Positions 42,511 to 50,853 of a DNA stretch of 64,000 nucleotides are shown one piece after another. Location: contig NZ_FNZM01000001.1 in assembly GCF_900109265.1 (NCBI RefSeq), positions 248,001-312,000 on the forward strand. The letters run 5' to 3'. The DNA is from Paraburkholderia tropica. Lineage in GTDB: Bacteria > Pseudomonadota > Gammaproteobacteria > Burkholderiales > Burkholderiaceae. Position numbers and translations under genes: made by a program. The notes beneath the pieces are model-generated. The model was not told where the DNA came from and did not search any database. It saw only the letters and a list, made by a program, of their open reading frames with translations. The first letter of the stretch is position 1. Each line of letters opens with the position of its first letter.

Positions 42511-43749
42511 ATGAACGGACAATGGACTCAGGTGACTTCGCGCGACGGCGGCACGTTCCGCGCCTGGACGACGCTGCCGCCCGAAGGCAGCGGGCCGGGC
42601 CTCGTGCTGCTGCAGGAGATCTTCGGCGTGAACGCATCGATGCGCGCGCTGGCCGAGCGTTATGCCGAGGAAGGCTACGTGGTGATGGTGCCTGACCTGT
42701 TCTGGCGTCTGGAGCCGGACGTCGATCTGGGTTACGAGGGCGCCGACATGGCGAAAGCGCTCGATCTCTACGACCGCTTCGACGTCGATCTCGCCATCGA
42801 CGACATCGCGCAGACGCTCGCGGCGCTGCGCGCGCATCCCTCGCAGCGCGGCAAGGTGGGCGCGGTCGGCTGGTGTCTGGGCGGGCGGCTCGCGTATCTC
42901 GCGGCGGCGCGCACCGACATCGATTGCGCGATCGGCTACTACGCCGTGGGCCTTGAGAACGTGCTGAACGAAGCCGATACGATCCGCTGTCCGCTGATGC
43001 TGCACTTCCCCGCCGAAGATAAATGGTGCGACGCCGCGGCGCGCGAGCGCATCGCGCAGGCGCTGGCGGGCAAGCCGGGCGTCGAGCTGTACACGTATCC
43101 GGGCTGCGATCATGCGTTCGCATCGGCGGCGCGTCCGCAATACGACAAGCCCGCCGCGATGATGGCCTACTCGCGCACGCTCGCGATGCTGCGCCGCGTG
43201 CTCGGTCCGATCTACGATTTCAATGCGCTCTGGGAAGAGCACTGCTATCACGAGTTCGTCACGCGCAATCCGCACGACGTGATGCCGACGATGGTCGCGC
43301 AGCCCTACGTCAACCACATTCCGACGATGACGGGCGGCGTGGGCCACGACGAACTCAAGCGCTTCTACACGCACCATTTCGTGCATTCGAATCCCGCCGA
43401 CACGCGCCTGATTCCGATCTCGCGCACCATCGGCTCGGACCGCGTGGTGGACGAGTTCATCTTCTGCTGCACGCACGACCGCGAGATCGACTGGCTGCTG
43501 CCGGGCCTCGCGCCCACCGGCAAGTATTTCGAAGTGCCGATGCTGGCCGTGATCTGCTTTCGCGGCGCGAAGCTCTATAACGAGCACATCTATTGGGATC
43601 AGGCTTCGGTGCTCGCGCAGATCGGCGCCATCGATCCGACCGGGCTGCCGATCGCGGGCATCGCGAGCGCGAAGAAATTGCTCGATGAAACGCTGCCGTC
43701 GAACACGCTCATGCCCGCGTGGCAAACGAGCGAAGGCAAGCCGTTCTGA
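42511..43749 (+). CDS. Dienelactone hydrolase fused to a SnoaL/NTF2-like domain
   Basis: A 412-residue two-domain protein. Residues 1-235 form a dienelactone hydrolase (carboxymethylenebutenolidase) with the triad C122 (GWCLGGR), D169 (AEDKW) and H200 (CDHAF). Residues about 245-412 resemble a SnoaL/NTF2-type alpha+beta barrel (ALWEEHCYHEFVTRNPHDVMPTM onward), a domain found in polyketide cyclases and carbonyl-metabolising enzymes. Single-domain DLHs are near 235 residues, so this is a natural fusion. The start at ATG 42511 follows AAGGAG. No other aromatic-degradation genes are adjacent, so the true ester or lactone substrate is open. Confidence 0.88.
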   Translation: MNGQWTQVTSRDGGTFRAWTTLPPEGSGPGLVLLQEIFGVNASMRALAERYAEEGYVVMVPDLFWRLEPDVDLGYEGADMAKALDLYDRFDVDLAIDDIAQTLAALRAHPSQRGKVGAVGWCLGGRLAYLAAARTDIDCAIGYYAVGLENVLNEADTIRCPLMLHFPAEDKWCDAAARERIAQALAGKPGVELYTYPGCDHAFASAARPQYDKPAAMMAYSRTLAMLRRVLGPIYDFNALWEEHCYHEFVTRNPHDVMPTMVAQPYVNHIPTMTGGVGHDELKRFYTHHFVHSNPADTRLIPISRTIGSDRVVDEFIFCCTHDREIDWLLPGLAPTGKYFEVPMLAVICFRGAKLYNEHIYWDQASVLAQIGAIDPTGLPIAGIASAKKLLDETLPSNTLMPAWQTSEGKPF

Positions 43750-43801
43750 CGCGCGCGGCGCGCGCGTTCACGATCCGCGACCGACGTTCAGCGATCAACG
43801 C

Positions 43802-44065
43802 TCAACGAAACGGATTGTCGACGACGCCGGGCTTCGCGTCCGGCTCGTCCTTCACCTGCGCGGGCAGATGCGGGTCGGTCTGCAGTGCGGCGACCACGCT
43901 GTCGAGCGCGGCCTTGAGCGCGAGCGCGGCGGCGAGGCCGCGCTTGTCGCGCGTCAGTTCGAGCGTGCCGGCCAGCGTCACGCGCGTGGTGCCGTTCGTG
44001 ACGGTGAGGGCGTCGCCCTGCACGTTGAGCACGTCGTCGTCGTTTGCGTATGCGTCGAACCCCAT
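43802..44065 (-). CDS. Small hypothetical protein
   Basis: An 87-residue protein of unknown function. It is acidic near the N-terminus (GFDAYANDDDVLNVQGDAL), followed by a predicted helix (LAAALALKAALDSVVAALQ) and a proline-rich end. The ATG at 44065 is well supported by AAGGAGA seven bases upstream; the longer frame to 44149 lacks this. No domain recognised. Confidence 0.7.
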   Translation of the reverse strand: MGFDAYANDDDVLNVQGDALTVTNGTTRVTLAGTLELTRDKRGLAAALALKAALDSVVAALQTDPHLPAQVKDEPDAKPGVVDNPFR

Positions 44066-44213
44066 CGAAATCTCCTTGAGCGTAAAGCGCGGGCCCGCAT
44101 TATAAGAAGCCGCCCGCGACGCGATCAAACCGCTGTGCAACGGCATCAATCCATTGCGCGATTTGTGCGCGAAAGCGTTAATTGATTGTCAAATATTGCG
44201 TGATACCCGGTCA

Positions 44214-44231
44214 TGACGTTGATTAACGTCA
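44214..44231. promoter_or_regulatory. Perfect palindromic operator candidate
   Basis: TGACGTT (44214-44220), GATT, AACGTCA (44225-44231). It lies in an AT-rich stretch between the divergent small hypothetical gene and the LysM gene, about 105 bp before the latter. Confidence 0.5.
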
Positions 44232-44335
44232 GAATTCTCGCGCGAATCCGCAGCACTTTCCAGTAAAGCGAAGATCATGACGCACCTGCGCCGCGCGGCG
44301 CGGACGAATCGTGCAGCTTGAACAGGGAGAGCGTC

Positions 44336-45229
44336 ATGGGAATTCTAGACAAGGCGAGCGACATCGCCGGTGTGGCGGTGGCCGCCGGCATGGTCTCGCT
44401 GCTCGCCGCCTGCACGTTCACGCCGTGGCAGTCGCTCTCGCGCGAAGGCGACGATGACGCCACTGCGGCGGCCGAAAGGCACGAAACCGGCGCCGCCGTA
44501 GCGTCGCCGGTCGCCATGCCGCTCGTGACGACCTCCGCGACACCGACGGCCGCCACATCCGCAGCCGCGCCTGCGGGCTTCTATCGCGTCAAGGCGGGCG
44601 ACACGCTGTATCACATCGCGGCGACCCAGAAGCAACGTGCCACCGATATCGCCGCGTGGAACAAGCTGCCCGCGTCGGGCCAGGTGCAGACGGGGCAACT
44701 GCTGCGGGTGACGCCGCCTGCCGCCGCATCGGCTGTCGCCGAGGCGAAGTCTGCGGCTTCCACGACCACACCGGCTTCCGCTTCCACAGCCGCAGCCGCT
44801 TCTTCAGCCTCAAGCAGCGCGACGAAATCCACCTCCGCCGCGACGACCACCGCACGCGCCGGCAGCCGCCTTGTCTGGCCGATGAACGGCACCGTCACGC
44901 CGACGACGATCGGCAAGTCGAAGGCCATCGCCATCGCGGGCGAGCCGGGGCAACCGGTCAAGGCTGCCGCCGCCGGGCGCGTGGTCTACGCGGGCAGCGG
45001 CATGAAGGCCTACGGCAAGCTCGTGATCGTCAAGCACGACGCGCATCTCATTACCGCTTACGGGCGCAACGGCAAAGTGCTCGTCAAGGAAGGCGACGCC
45101 GTGAAGCAGGGCCAGACGCTCGCCACCAGCGCCGCCGATGGCGCGAACAAGGGCGGCGTGCTTTTCGAAGTGCGCGAGGACGGCAAGGCGGTCGATCCGC
45201 AAACCCGTTTGCCGCGCGCCACGCCCTGA
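44336..45229 (+). CDS. LysM/LytM-domain lipoprotein (NlpD-like, probably non-catalytic)
   Basis: A 297-residue envelope protein with lipobox LLAAC (C26), a LysM peptidoglycan-binding domain at about 82-126 (YRVKAGDTLYHIA), an Ala/Ser/Thr-rich linker (127-185) and a LytM/M23-like domain (186-297, GQPVKAAAAGRVVYAGSGMKAYGKLV). The zinc ligands of active M23 peptidases appear lost: the usual HxH near the end reads LFEVRE, and the first His/Asp pair is absent. Such degenerate LytM factors (NlpD, EnvC) activate amidases in cell division. ATG 44336 follows AGGGAG and is preferred to TTG 44318. Confidence 0.88.
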   Translation: MGILDKASDIAGVAVAAGMVSLLAACTFTPWQSLSREGDDDATAAAERHETGAAVASPVAMPLVTTSATPTAATSAAAPAGFYRVKAGDTLYHIAATQKQRATDIAAWNKLPASGQVQTGQLLRVTPPAAASAVAEAKSAASTTTPASASTAAAASSASSSATKSTSAATTTARAGSRLVWPMNGTVTPTTIGKSKAIAIAGEPGQPVKAAAAGRVVYAGSGMKAYGKLVIVKHDAHLITAYGRNGKVLVKEGDAVKQGQTLATSAADGANKGGVLFEVREDGKAVDPQTRLPRATP

Positions 45230-45275
45230 CACACGGCGATCGATTCGCCATCCCGCCGCACAGATTGGACACCTC

Positions 45276-45869
45276 ATGGACAGAAGGCAATTTCTCGCGA
45301 GCGGCGCAGCAACCGCCGCCGCGTTGACCACGCTCGCGCTGGGCGCGTGCACGACCCCGTCCGCTTCGCCGGGCGACATCGCTGCGGACAACATCCGCGC
45401 GCGCCGCGCAATCGACGCCGATGTCGACGCCGCGCTCGCCAGGCTCTATCGCACCGTGAAAGGCTCGCGCGAATTGATCGACAAGGCGAGCGGCGTGCTC
45501 GTGTTCCCCGACGTGGTGGGCGCGAGCTTCGGCGTGGGCGGCCAGTACGGGCGCGGCGCATTGCGCGTGAGCGCACGCACGATCGGCTATTTCAGCACGA
45601 CCTCGGGCTCGTTCGGCGTGCAGATCGGCGCTCAGTCACGCACGATTGTCTACGCGTTCATGACCCGCGGCGCGCTCGATCGCTTCAAGCGCAGCAGCGG
45701 CTGGGCCGCGGGCGCGGACGCGACCGTCGCGCTCGTCAAGATGGGCGCGAACGGCACGCTCGACACCACCACGGCCGTCAATCCCATCGAGGCCTTCGTG
45801 CTGACCAATGCGGGATTGATGGCCGGCGTGTCGCTCGAAGGGTCGAAGGTGTCGCGGCTGGATCTGTGA
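45276..45869 (+). CDS. SYLF/Ysc84-domain lipoprotein
   Basis: A 197-residue lipoprotein with an N-terminal RRQFLASG-type (possibly Tat) signal and lipobox LGAC (C25). The rest matches the SYLF (Ysc84) lipid-binding domain: DKASGVLVFPDVVGASFGVG, FGVQIGAQSRTIVYAFMT and GVSLEGSKVSRLD. These proteins are periplasmic or outer-membrane anchored in bacteria; their role is unclear. The ATG at 45276 begins the signal peptide. It follows the LysM gene by 46 bp and may be co-transcribed. Confidence 0.88.
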   Translation: MDRRQFLASGAATAAALTTLALGACTTPSASPGDIAADNIRARRAIDADVDAALARLYRTVKGSRELIDKASGVLVFPDVVGASFGVGGQYGRGALRVSARTIGYFSTTSGSFGVQIGAQSRTIVYAFMTRGALDRFKRSSGWAAGADATVALVKMGANGTLDTTTAVNPIEAFVLTNAGLMAGVSLEGSKVSRLDL

Positions 45870-45897
45870 TCCGCCCGCGCTTCGTCCCTTCACGTCC

Positions 45898-46683
45898 TCA
45901 CCATCCCCACTTCTTCACGGCGAACGCGCGCCCGTTGAACGTCACCTTCGACTGCGCGGCGACGTTCGCCGGAATGCCCGGAAACGCGATGCCGCTTTGC
46001 GTTTCCAGATCGCGCACCGAACGCACGTCGTAACGATCGACGGTCGTGTTGTCGGCGACGATCGCGAACGCGAGCTGCTGCGACGGCACGTACACCACCT
46101 TGAAGATCTGCGTGGGCACCAGCACGCGCGACGCGCCGATCGTCTGCAACTGCGCGCCCGTGAACAGCGGCCCGGTCACGACGTAGGCGTCGCCATATTT
46201 CGATGCGAGCTTGCGCACGGCCGTTTCGATATGCGACCACAGCCGCTGATTGTTCTCGCGGTTCTGCGGCACGATGTTCGCGAGCGAGAACGATTCGGCC
46301 ATCGCCTGCGGATTCCAGCGATTGCCCGCCGGGCTCATGTGACCGCGGTCGAAGCCGCTGCGCTTGTAGTCGGCGAGTGTCGCGCCTTCGCCGGCCGGCA
46401 GACGGTCGTCTTCGAAGAAGCGATTGGTGCGCGTCATCTCCTTCGCGTCTTCGAGGTGATCGCGCGTGAGGTGTTCCGCCGACCAGAGCGGGCCGTGCGT
46501 GACGCCCGAATGCAGCACCACGAAATCGGAATAACAGAGCATGCGCGTCTTCGGCGCCATGCGCGGATTGGTGAGCTTGGGGAACTGGCCGTCGGGGACG
46601 AAATCGGTGCAGGCGGGCGCGGCGAACGCATGGCTCGAGAAACTCGACACGGCCATGACGAGACAGGCAAACAGCTTCTTCAT
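45898..46683 (-). CDS. Secreted DNA/RNA non-specific endonuclease
   Basis: A 261-residue endonuclease of the Serratia/NUC1 (NUC) family. A signal peptide (1-21, cut after HAFA) is followed by the active-site motif DRGHMSP with catalytic H115, and by the metal-binding asparagine N137 in SLANIVPQNRENN. It degrades DNA and RNA outside the cytoplasm, for nutrient use or matrix release. ATG 46683 starts the signal peptide; the longer frame to 46896 lacks similarity. Two cysteines (C25, C50) could pair. Confidence 0.9.
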   Translation of the reverse strand: MKKLFACLVMAVSSFSSHAFAAPACTDFVPDGQFPKLTNPRMAPKTRMLCYSDFVVLHSGVTHGPLWSAEHLTRDHLEDAKEMTRTNRFFEDDRLPAGEGATLADYKRSGFDRGHMSPAGNRWNPQAMAESFSLANIVPQNRENNQRLWSHIETAVRKLASKYGDAYVVTGPLFTGAQLQTIGASRVLVPTQIFKVVYVPSQQLAFAIVADNTTVDRYDVRSVRDLETQSGIAFPGIPANVAAQSKVTFNGRAFAVKKWGW

Positions 46684-46861
46684 CGGCGGGAATACGGGAA
46701 GACGGGAGACGATCGGATCACGCGGGGCGACGTGAAACGCGAAGCGCAAATTCAAACGCCAGCGACGCTTCGGGCGTGCCCTGCGCACTATGCATAAAGG
46801 GCCCGAAAGTATAGCGGCCGCGTTCGCGAGCGGCCATATGGGCAGACAGCGCGCACAAAGT

Positions 46862-46888
46862 AAAACGGCGCCGCTGGAAGCGGCGCCG
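46862..46888 (-). terminator. Terminator of the gene ending at 46945
   Basis: Arms CGGCGCCGC (46866-46874) and GCGGCGCCG (46880-46888), a 9-bp GC-rich stem. On the minus strand it is followed by TTTTA, fitting termination of the small gene upstream. Confidence 0.7.
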
Positions 46889-46944
46889 CAAGGCATGCAG
46901 CTAAGACGCTAAAGGGAACGACCGCGCCGCGCGGCGCGAAGGGA

Positions 46945-47304
46945 TCAGCCTGCGAACAGCGCGTTTTCGGCGTGGATCGCCTGGCGATCCACCGCTTGCA
47001 GGCGCCACTGGCCTTCCATCTGCGCGTGCGAGGTTTCGCAGGCCCAGGTGGCGTCGCCGTGCGCCGAGCTGATTTCCTGGCGGCGGTTCACATGCAGGCC
47101 GCGCAGGGTGCAAAGCGGTTCGTTCTCGCGCGGCGCGCAGAGCGCCGTCACGCCGTTCGCATCGCGTATCTCGCCCCAGGCGGGAAGCTCGATGCCGTCG
47201 TGCGACTCGCGCGACCAGCGTTGCTGGTCGGTATCGAGCCAGAGCACGGCGTAGTCGTGGTTGACGGTCGGATCGGGACCGTTAATCAGGATCGTCAGTC
47301 GCAT
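46945..47304 (-). CDS. Hypothetical protein
   Basis: A 119-residue soluble protein not recognised. It begins MRLTILINGPDPTVNHDYAV and contains tryptophan-rich segments (LWLDTDQQRWSRES, ATWACETSHAQMEGQWRLQAV) and several His/Cys residues. The start at ATG 47304 has GGAG seven bases upstream; the frame is open to 47433 but without a ribosome site. It ends before a hairpin terminator and is divergent from the rubrerythrin unit. Confidence 0.65.
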   Translation of the reverse strand: MRLTILINGPDPTVNHDYAVLWLDTDQQRWSRESHDGIELPAWGEIRDANGVTALCAPRENEPLCTLRGLHVNRRQEISSAHGDATWACETSHAQMEGQWRLQAVDRQAIHAENALFAG

Positions 47305-47670
47305 GTGATCTCCGCAAAGACGCGCCATCGGCGCGGAAACTGTCGTGACACTCGTTGAGACTCGGGGGCAGACATTCAGCATAGGATGTGTACGCGCTTG
47401 TGCAAGGCGATTCTTCACATAGTGGGACGTCAAATCGTCGCGCCTGTGCAGTGTCCGGATTGGGCCAAGCTTCGCTGCCGGTGGCGCGCCGTCGCGCGGC
47501 GATTTGCATTCCGGCTATCGGCGAGATTGAAATTCGCAATTGGGACTGCAAAGGGCATTTCCTAGATTGATAGAGCGGCGTCGTCCGCATTCATGTCTGC
47601 TGCACCGCACGAAGATGCGCAGCGCCGCGTCCCCATAGTTCCCACAATCAGACGATGGATGGAGGCACAG
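47305..47670. other. Intergenic region upstream of the rubrerythrin unit
   Basis: A 366-bp region. A GC-rich hairpin (GCGCCGTCGCGCGGCG, about 47488-47503) and an AT-richer stretch around 47520-47575 before the rubrerythrin gene are the only features noted. The frame running from 47593 into rubrerythrin is not a better start. Confidence 0.45.
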
Positions 47671-48093
47671 ATGGCACAGCTCAAAGGCTCGAAGACCGAG
47701 CAAAATCTCAAGGACGCGTTCGCCGGCGAATCCCAGGCGAACCGGCGCTACCTCTATTTCGCGGCGAAAGCCGACGTGGAAGGCCAGAACGACGTCGCCG
47801 CGCTGTTTCGCTCGACGGCCGAAGGCGAAACCGGCCACGCGCACGGCCACCTCGAATATCTGGAAACCGTCGGCGATCCGGCCACGGGCCTGCCGTTCGG
47901 CAGTTCGCGGCTGAATCTCCAGGCGGCGATCGCGGGCGAAACGCACGAATACACCGACATGTATCCGGGCATGGCCAAGGCCGCGCGCGACGAGGGCTTC
48001 GACGAAATCGCCAACTGGTTCGAGACGCTCGCCAAGGCGGAGCGCAGCCACGCGAATCGTTATACGAAAGCGCTGGAATCGCTGGCCGATTAG
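47671..48093 (+). CDS. Rubrerythrin-like di-iron protein without rubredoxin domain
   Basis: A 140-residue ferritin-like four-helix protein. Iron ligands are visible as E20, E53-xx-H56, E90, and E124-xx-H127. It ends at the four-helix bundle and lacks the C-terminal rubredoxin domain of classical rubrerythrin, so electrons must come from another protein. Rubrerythrins reduce hydrogen peroxide. ATG 47671 has GGAGG upstream. It leads the unit rubrerythrin, Fe-S protein, DUF3501, a conserved triad in many proteobacteria; the Fe-S protein is a plausible electron donor. Confidence 0.9.
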   Translation: MAQLKGSKTEQNLKDAFAGESQANRRYLYFAAKADVEGQNDVAALFRSTAEGETGHAHGHLEYLETVGDPATGLPFGSSRLNLQAAIAGETHEYTDMYPGMAKAARDEGFDEIANWFETLAKAERSHANRYTKALESLAD

Positions 48094-48287
48094 GGTTGGC
48101 CGTTTAGGTTTGGCCGATTAGCGCCGGCCAGGTAATTCCGGCCGATCCGGTCCCGACGATTCACGGCGCGACCCGCGCGCCCACGCAGGCGCTTTGCCGC
48201 CGCCACGCGCACGCGGCCGGCGCCGCGTCGCGTGCGTTCGTGCGCGCGCGCCGTATCGACATAGAAAAACGAAAACAAGGAGACGTC

Positions 48288-49637
48288 ATGCCCCACAAGG
48301 AAGGCAGTCTCGAAGCCCCGACGCGGCATCCGCTCGACTGGCGCGCCGACGCGTTCTACGACCGCGCCCAGCTCGACGACGAACTGGCGCGCGTCTTCGA
48401 CATCTGCGCAGGCTGCCGCCGCTGCGTGTCGTTGTGCGGCGCGTTTCCGGCGCTGTTCGATCTCGTCGACGAAACCGATAGCGGCGAGGCGCACGACGTC
48501 GACAAGGCCGCGTTCCCGAAGGTCGTCGACCAGTGCTATCTGTGCGATCTCTGCTACATGACGAAGTGTCCCTATGTGCCGCCGCATCCGTGGAACGTCG
48601 ATTTTCCGCATCTGATGCTGCGCGCGAAGGCGATCGACTATCGCAACGGCGAGGTGACGCTGCGCGACCGCGTGCTCTCGAACACCGACGCGCTCGGTCA
48701 GCTCGCGGGCATTCCGGTCGTCACGCAGACGGTGAATGCGGTGAACGGCACGAAGGCGATGCGCGCGGCGCTGGAGGACACGCTCGGCGTGGATCGCCAT
48801 GCGTGGCTGCCGTCGTTCGCCACGCGCAAGTTTCGCGGCGCGGCGCGCAAGGCGTCGGCGAGCGAGGTGCGCGACGGCGAGCGCACGCCGGGCAAGGTCG
48901 CGATCTACGCGACCTGCTACGTGAATTTCAACGAGCCGGGCATCGGCCACGATCTGCTCGCGGTGCTCGATCACAACGCGATTCCCTACGTGCTCGTGAA
49001 AAGCGAATCGTGTTGCGGCATGCCGCTGCTCGAACAGGGCAATCTGGCCGGCGTGGCGAAGAAGCACGACGTCAACACGCCGATCCTCGCGCAGTACGCG
49101 CGCGACGGTTACGCGTTATTGGGCGCGGTGCCGAGCTGCGTGCTGATGTACAAGCACGAACTGCCGCTCATGTTCCCCGACGACGCCGACACGCGCGCCG
49201 TGAGCGACGCGTTCTGGGATCCGTTCGAATACTTCGTGGCGCGCAATCGCGATGGCCTGCTCAGAACCGATTTTCGCGCGCCGCTCGGCACGGTGGCGTA
49301 TCACGTGCCGTGTCACGCGCGCGTGCAGAACATCGGCCGCAAGACCGCCGATCTGCTGTCGCTTGTGCCGGACACGAAGGTCAACGTGGTCGAGCGCTGT
49401 TCGGGCCACGCGGGCACCTTCGGCGTGAAGAAGGAATTCCATGCGATGGCGATGAAGATCGGCACGCCGGTATTCAGGCAGATGGCGCAGGGCGAGCCGG
49501 ATTTCATTGCCTCCGATTGCGCGCTCGCGGGCCATCACATCGCGCAGGGGATCGACGAGATGCAGTTGCGCGACGCGCAGGGCGGACCGCCGCTCGCGCA
49601 TCCGCTGACGCTGCTGCGCCGCGCGTACGGCATTTGA
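48288..49637 (+). CDS. Heterodisulfide reductase-related Fe-S oxidoreductase (CCG domain, GlpC-like)
   Basis: A 449-residue iron-sulfur protein. Two 4Fe-4S ferredoxin motifs occur at C40, C43, C46, C50 and C83, C86, C89, C94. Two cysteine-rich CCG domains follow (SESCCGMPLLEQGN and the region ending VERCSGHAGTFG). This layout matches GlpC/HdrD-type electron-transfer subunits. The ATG at 48288 follows AAGGAG. It lies between the rubrerythrin and DUF3501 genes, so it may feed electrons to the rubrerythrin; this is inferred from neighbourhood. Confidence 0.9.
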   Translation: MPHKEGSLEAPTRHPLDWRADAFYDRAQLDDELARVFDICAGCRRCVSLCGAFPALFDLVDETDSGEAHDVDKAAFPKVVDQCYLCDLCYMTKCPYVPPHPWNVDFPHLMLRAKAIDYRNGEVTLRDRVLSNTDALGQLAGIPVVTQTVNAVNGTKAMRAALEDTLGVDRHAWLPSFATRKFRGAARKASASEVRDGERTPGKVAIYATCYVNFNEPGIGHDLLAVLDHNAIPYVLVKSESCCGMPLLEQGNLAGVAKKHDVNTPILAQYARDGYALLGAVPSCVLMYKHELPLMFPDDADTRAVSDAFWDPFEYFVARNRDGLLRTDFRAPLGTVAYHVPCHARVQNIGRKTADLLSLVPDTKVNVVERCSGHAGTFGVKKEFHAMAMKIGTPVFRQMAQGEPDFIASDCALAGHHIAQGIDEMQLRDAQGGPPLAHPLTLLRRAYGI

Positions 49638-49674
49638 TCAGGATAACGATGCAATCAAGCCACGAGAGATTCCG

Positions 49675-50256
49675 ATGACCATCGCCAGAGATTCGCTGCT
49701 CACGCTGGAAGCGTATGCGAAACAGCGCATCGAGATGCGCAGCCGCATCATCGAGCACAAGAAGCGCCGCGCCGTGGCGCTCGGCAATCACCTCACGTTT
49801 CTGTTCGAGGACGACGCGACGATCCGCTATCAGATTCAGGAAATGCTGCATATCGAGCGTATTTTCGACGAGGCGGGCATTCAGGGCGAACTCGACGCTT
49901 ACGCGCCGCTCGTGCCGGACGGCAGCAACTTCAAGGCCACGCTGCAAATCGAATACGAGAACGAAACCGAGCGCCGCGCGGCGCTGGCGCGGTTGATCGG
50001 CATCGAGGACCGCGTGTTCGTGCAGGTAGCGGGCGAAGCGCCCGTGTTCGCCATCGCCGATGAAGACCTCGAACGCGACAACGAAGAGAAAACCTCGGCC
50101 GTGCATTTCGTGCGCTTCGAACTGACGCCGGCGATGAAAACGCGCCTGCGAGGAGGCGCGGCGCTCACAATCGGCTGCGATCATCCGAACTATCGCGTGC
50201 CGGTGCAGACCATCGAAGGCGCGGTGCGCGAGTCGCTGCTCGGCGATCTCGACTGA
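49675..50256 (+). CDS. DUF3501-family protein
   Basis: A 193-residue protein of the DUF3501 family, starting with the typical ARDSLLTLEAYAKQRIEMRSRIIEHKK stretch and ending with GGAALTIGCDHPNY region. No catalytic motif is known. It is found with rubrerythrin and Fe-S oxidoreductase genes, as here (38 bp after the Fe-S gene). The ATG at 49675 has GAGAGA upstream. Function unknown; peroxide defence is inferred from context. Confidence 0.88.
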   Translation: MTIARDSLLTLEAYAKQRIEMRSRIIEHKKRRAVALGNHLTFLFEDDATIRYQIQEMLHIERIFDEAGIQGELDAYAPLVPDGSNFKATLQIEYENETERRAALARLIGIEDRVFVQVAGEAPVFAIADEDLERDNEEKTSAVHFVRFELTPAMKTRLRGGAALTIGCDHPNYRVPVQTIEGAVRESLLGDLD

Positions 50257-50290
50257 GCGCGGCGCATGATGCTTCGCGCCGCGCCGCGCG

Positions 50291-50752
50291 TCAAACGTCC
50301 TTGCGATACATGACGAAGCCGGGCTTCACCGCGACGTCGTCGTAAAGGCGCATGGCGGTGTGATTCGTCTCGTGCGTATGCCAGTAGACGCGCGACGAGT
50401 TCGCGGCCTTCGCATGCGCGTACACCGCTTCGATCAGCGCGCGTCCTACGCCCTGGCCGCGCACGTCCGCCGCCGTGAACAGATCCTGCAAATAGCAGAT
50501 CGGACCGTCGAGCGTGGTGCTGCGGTGATAGATGAAATGCACGAGACCGACCACGCGCTCACCCTTGAGCGCAATGAACGCGTGCATGGGTTCGTAGCCG
50601 TCGAAGAAGCGCGTCCACGTGGTACGCGTGATCGACTCGGGCAGCGCCGTCGGGCCCGAGCGCTCGTAGAAGTGGTTATAGCCGTCCCACAGCGGACGCC
50701 ATGCCGCGTAGTCGTCGGGCGTCACGGGGCGCACGTGAATCGCTTCGGTCAA
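50291..50752 (-). CDS. GNAT-family N-acetyltransferase
   Basis: A 153-residue acetyltransferase with the acetyl-CoA loop VRGQGVGRALIEAV and the downstream segment SRVYWHTHETNHTAMRLYDDV typical of diamine/amino-acid-type GNATs. It may acetylate a small amine. The start is TTG at 50752, supported by AGGAGA nine bases upstream. Divergent from the MocR gene and near the polyamine island, so a polyamine substrate is possible but not shown. Confidence 0.85.
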   Translation of the reverse strand: MTEAIHVRPVTPDDYAAWRPLWDGYNHFYERSGPTALPESITRTTWTRFFDGYEPMHAFIALKGERVVGLVHFIYHRSTTLDGPICYLQDLFTAADVRGQGVGRALIEAVYAHAKAANSSRVYWHTHETNHTAMRLYDDVAVKPGFVMYRKDV

Positions 50753-50853
50753 TCTCGTTCTCCTGGTGTCGTATGCGATGGGAAGTGTCAGCGTAAGCGA
50801 TCTGTGGCACCATTGTTAGTCCCACGCAACTGACAAATGATGGAGCCACGCAA

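Noticed and set aside
50257..50290. GC-rich inverted repeat between the DUF3501 and GNAT genes as a terminator
   Set aside because: Arms GCGCGGCG and CGCCGCGC exist but no T run follows on either strand, so the call is too weak.
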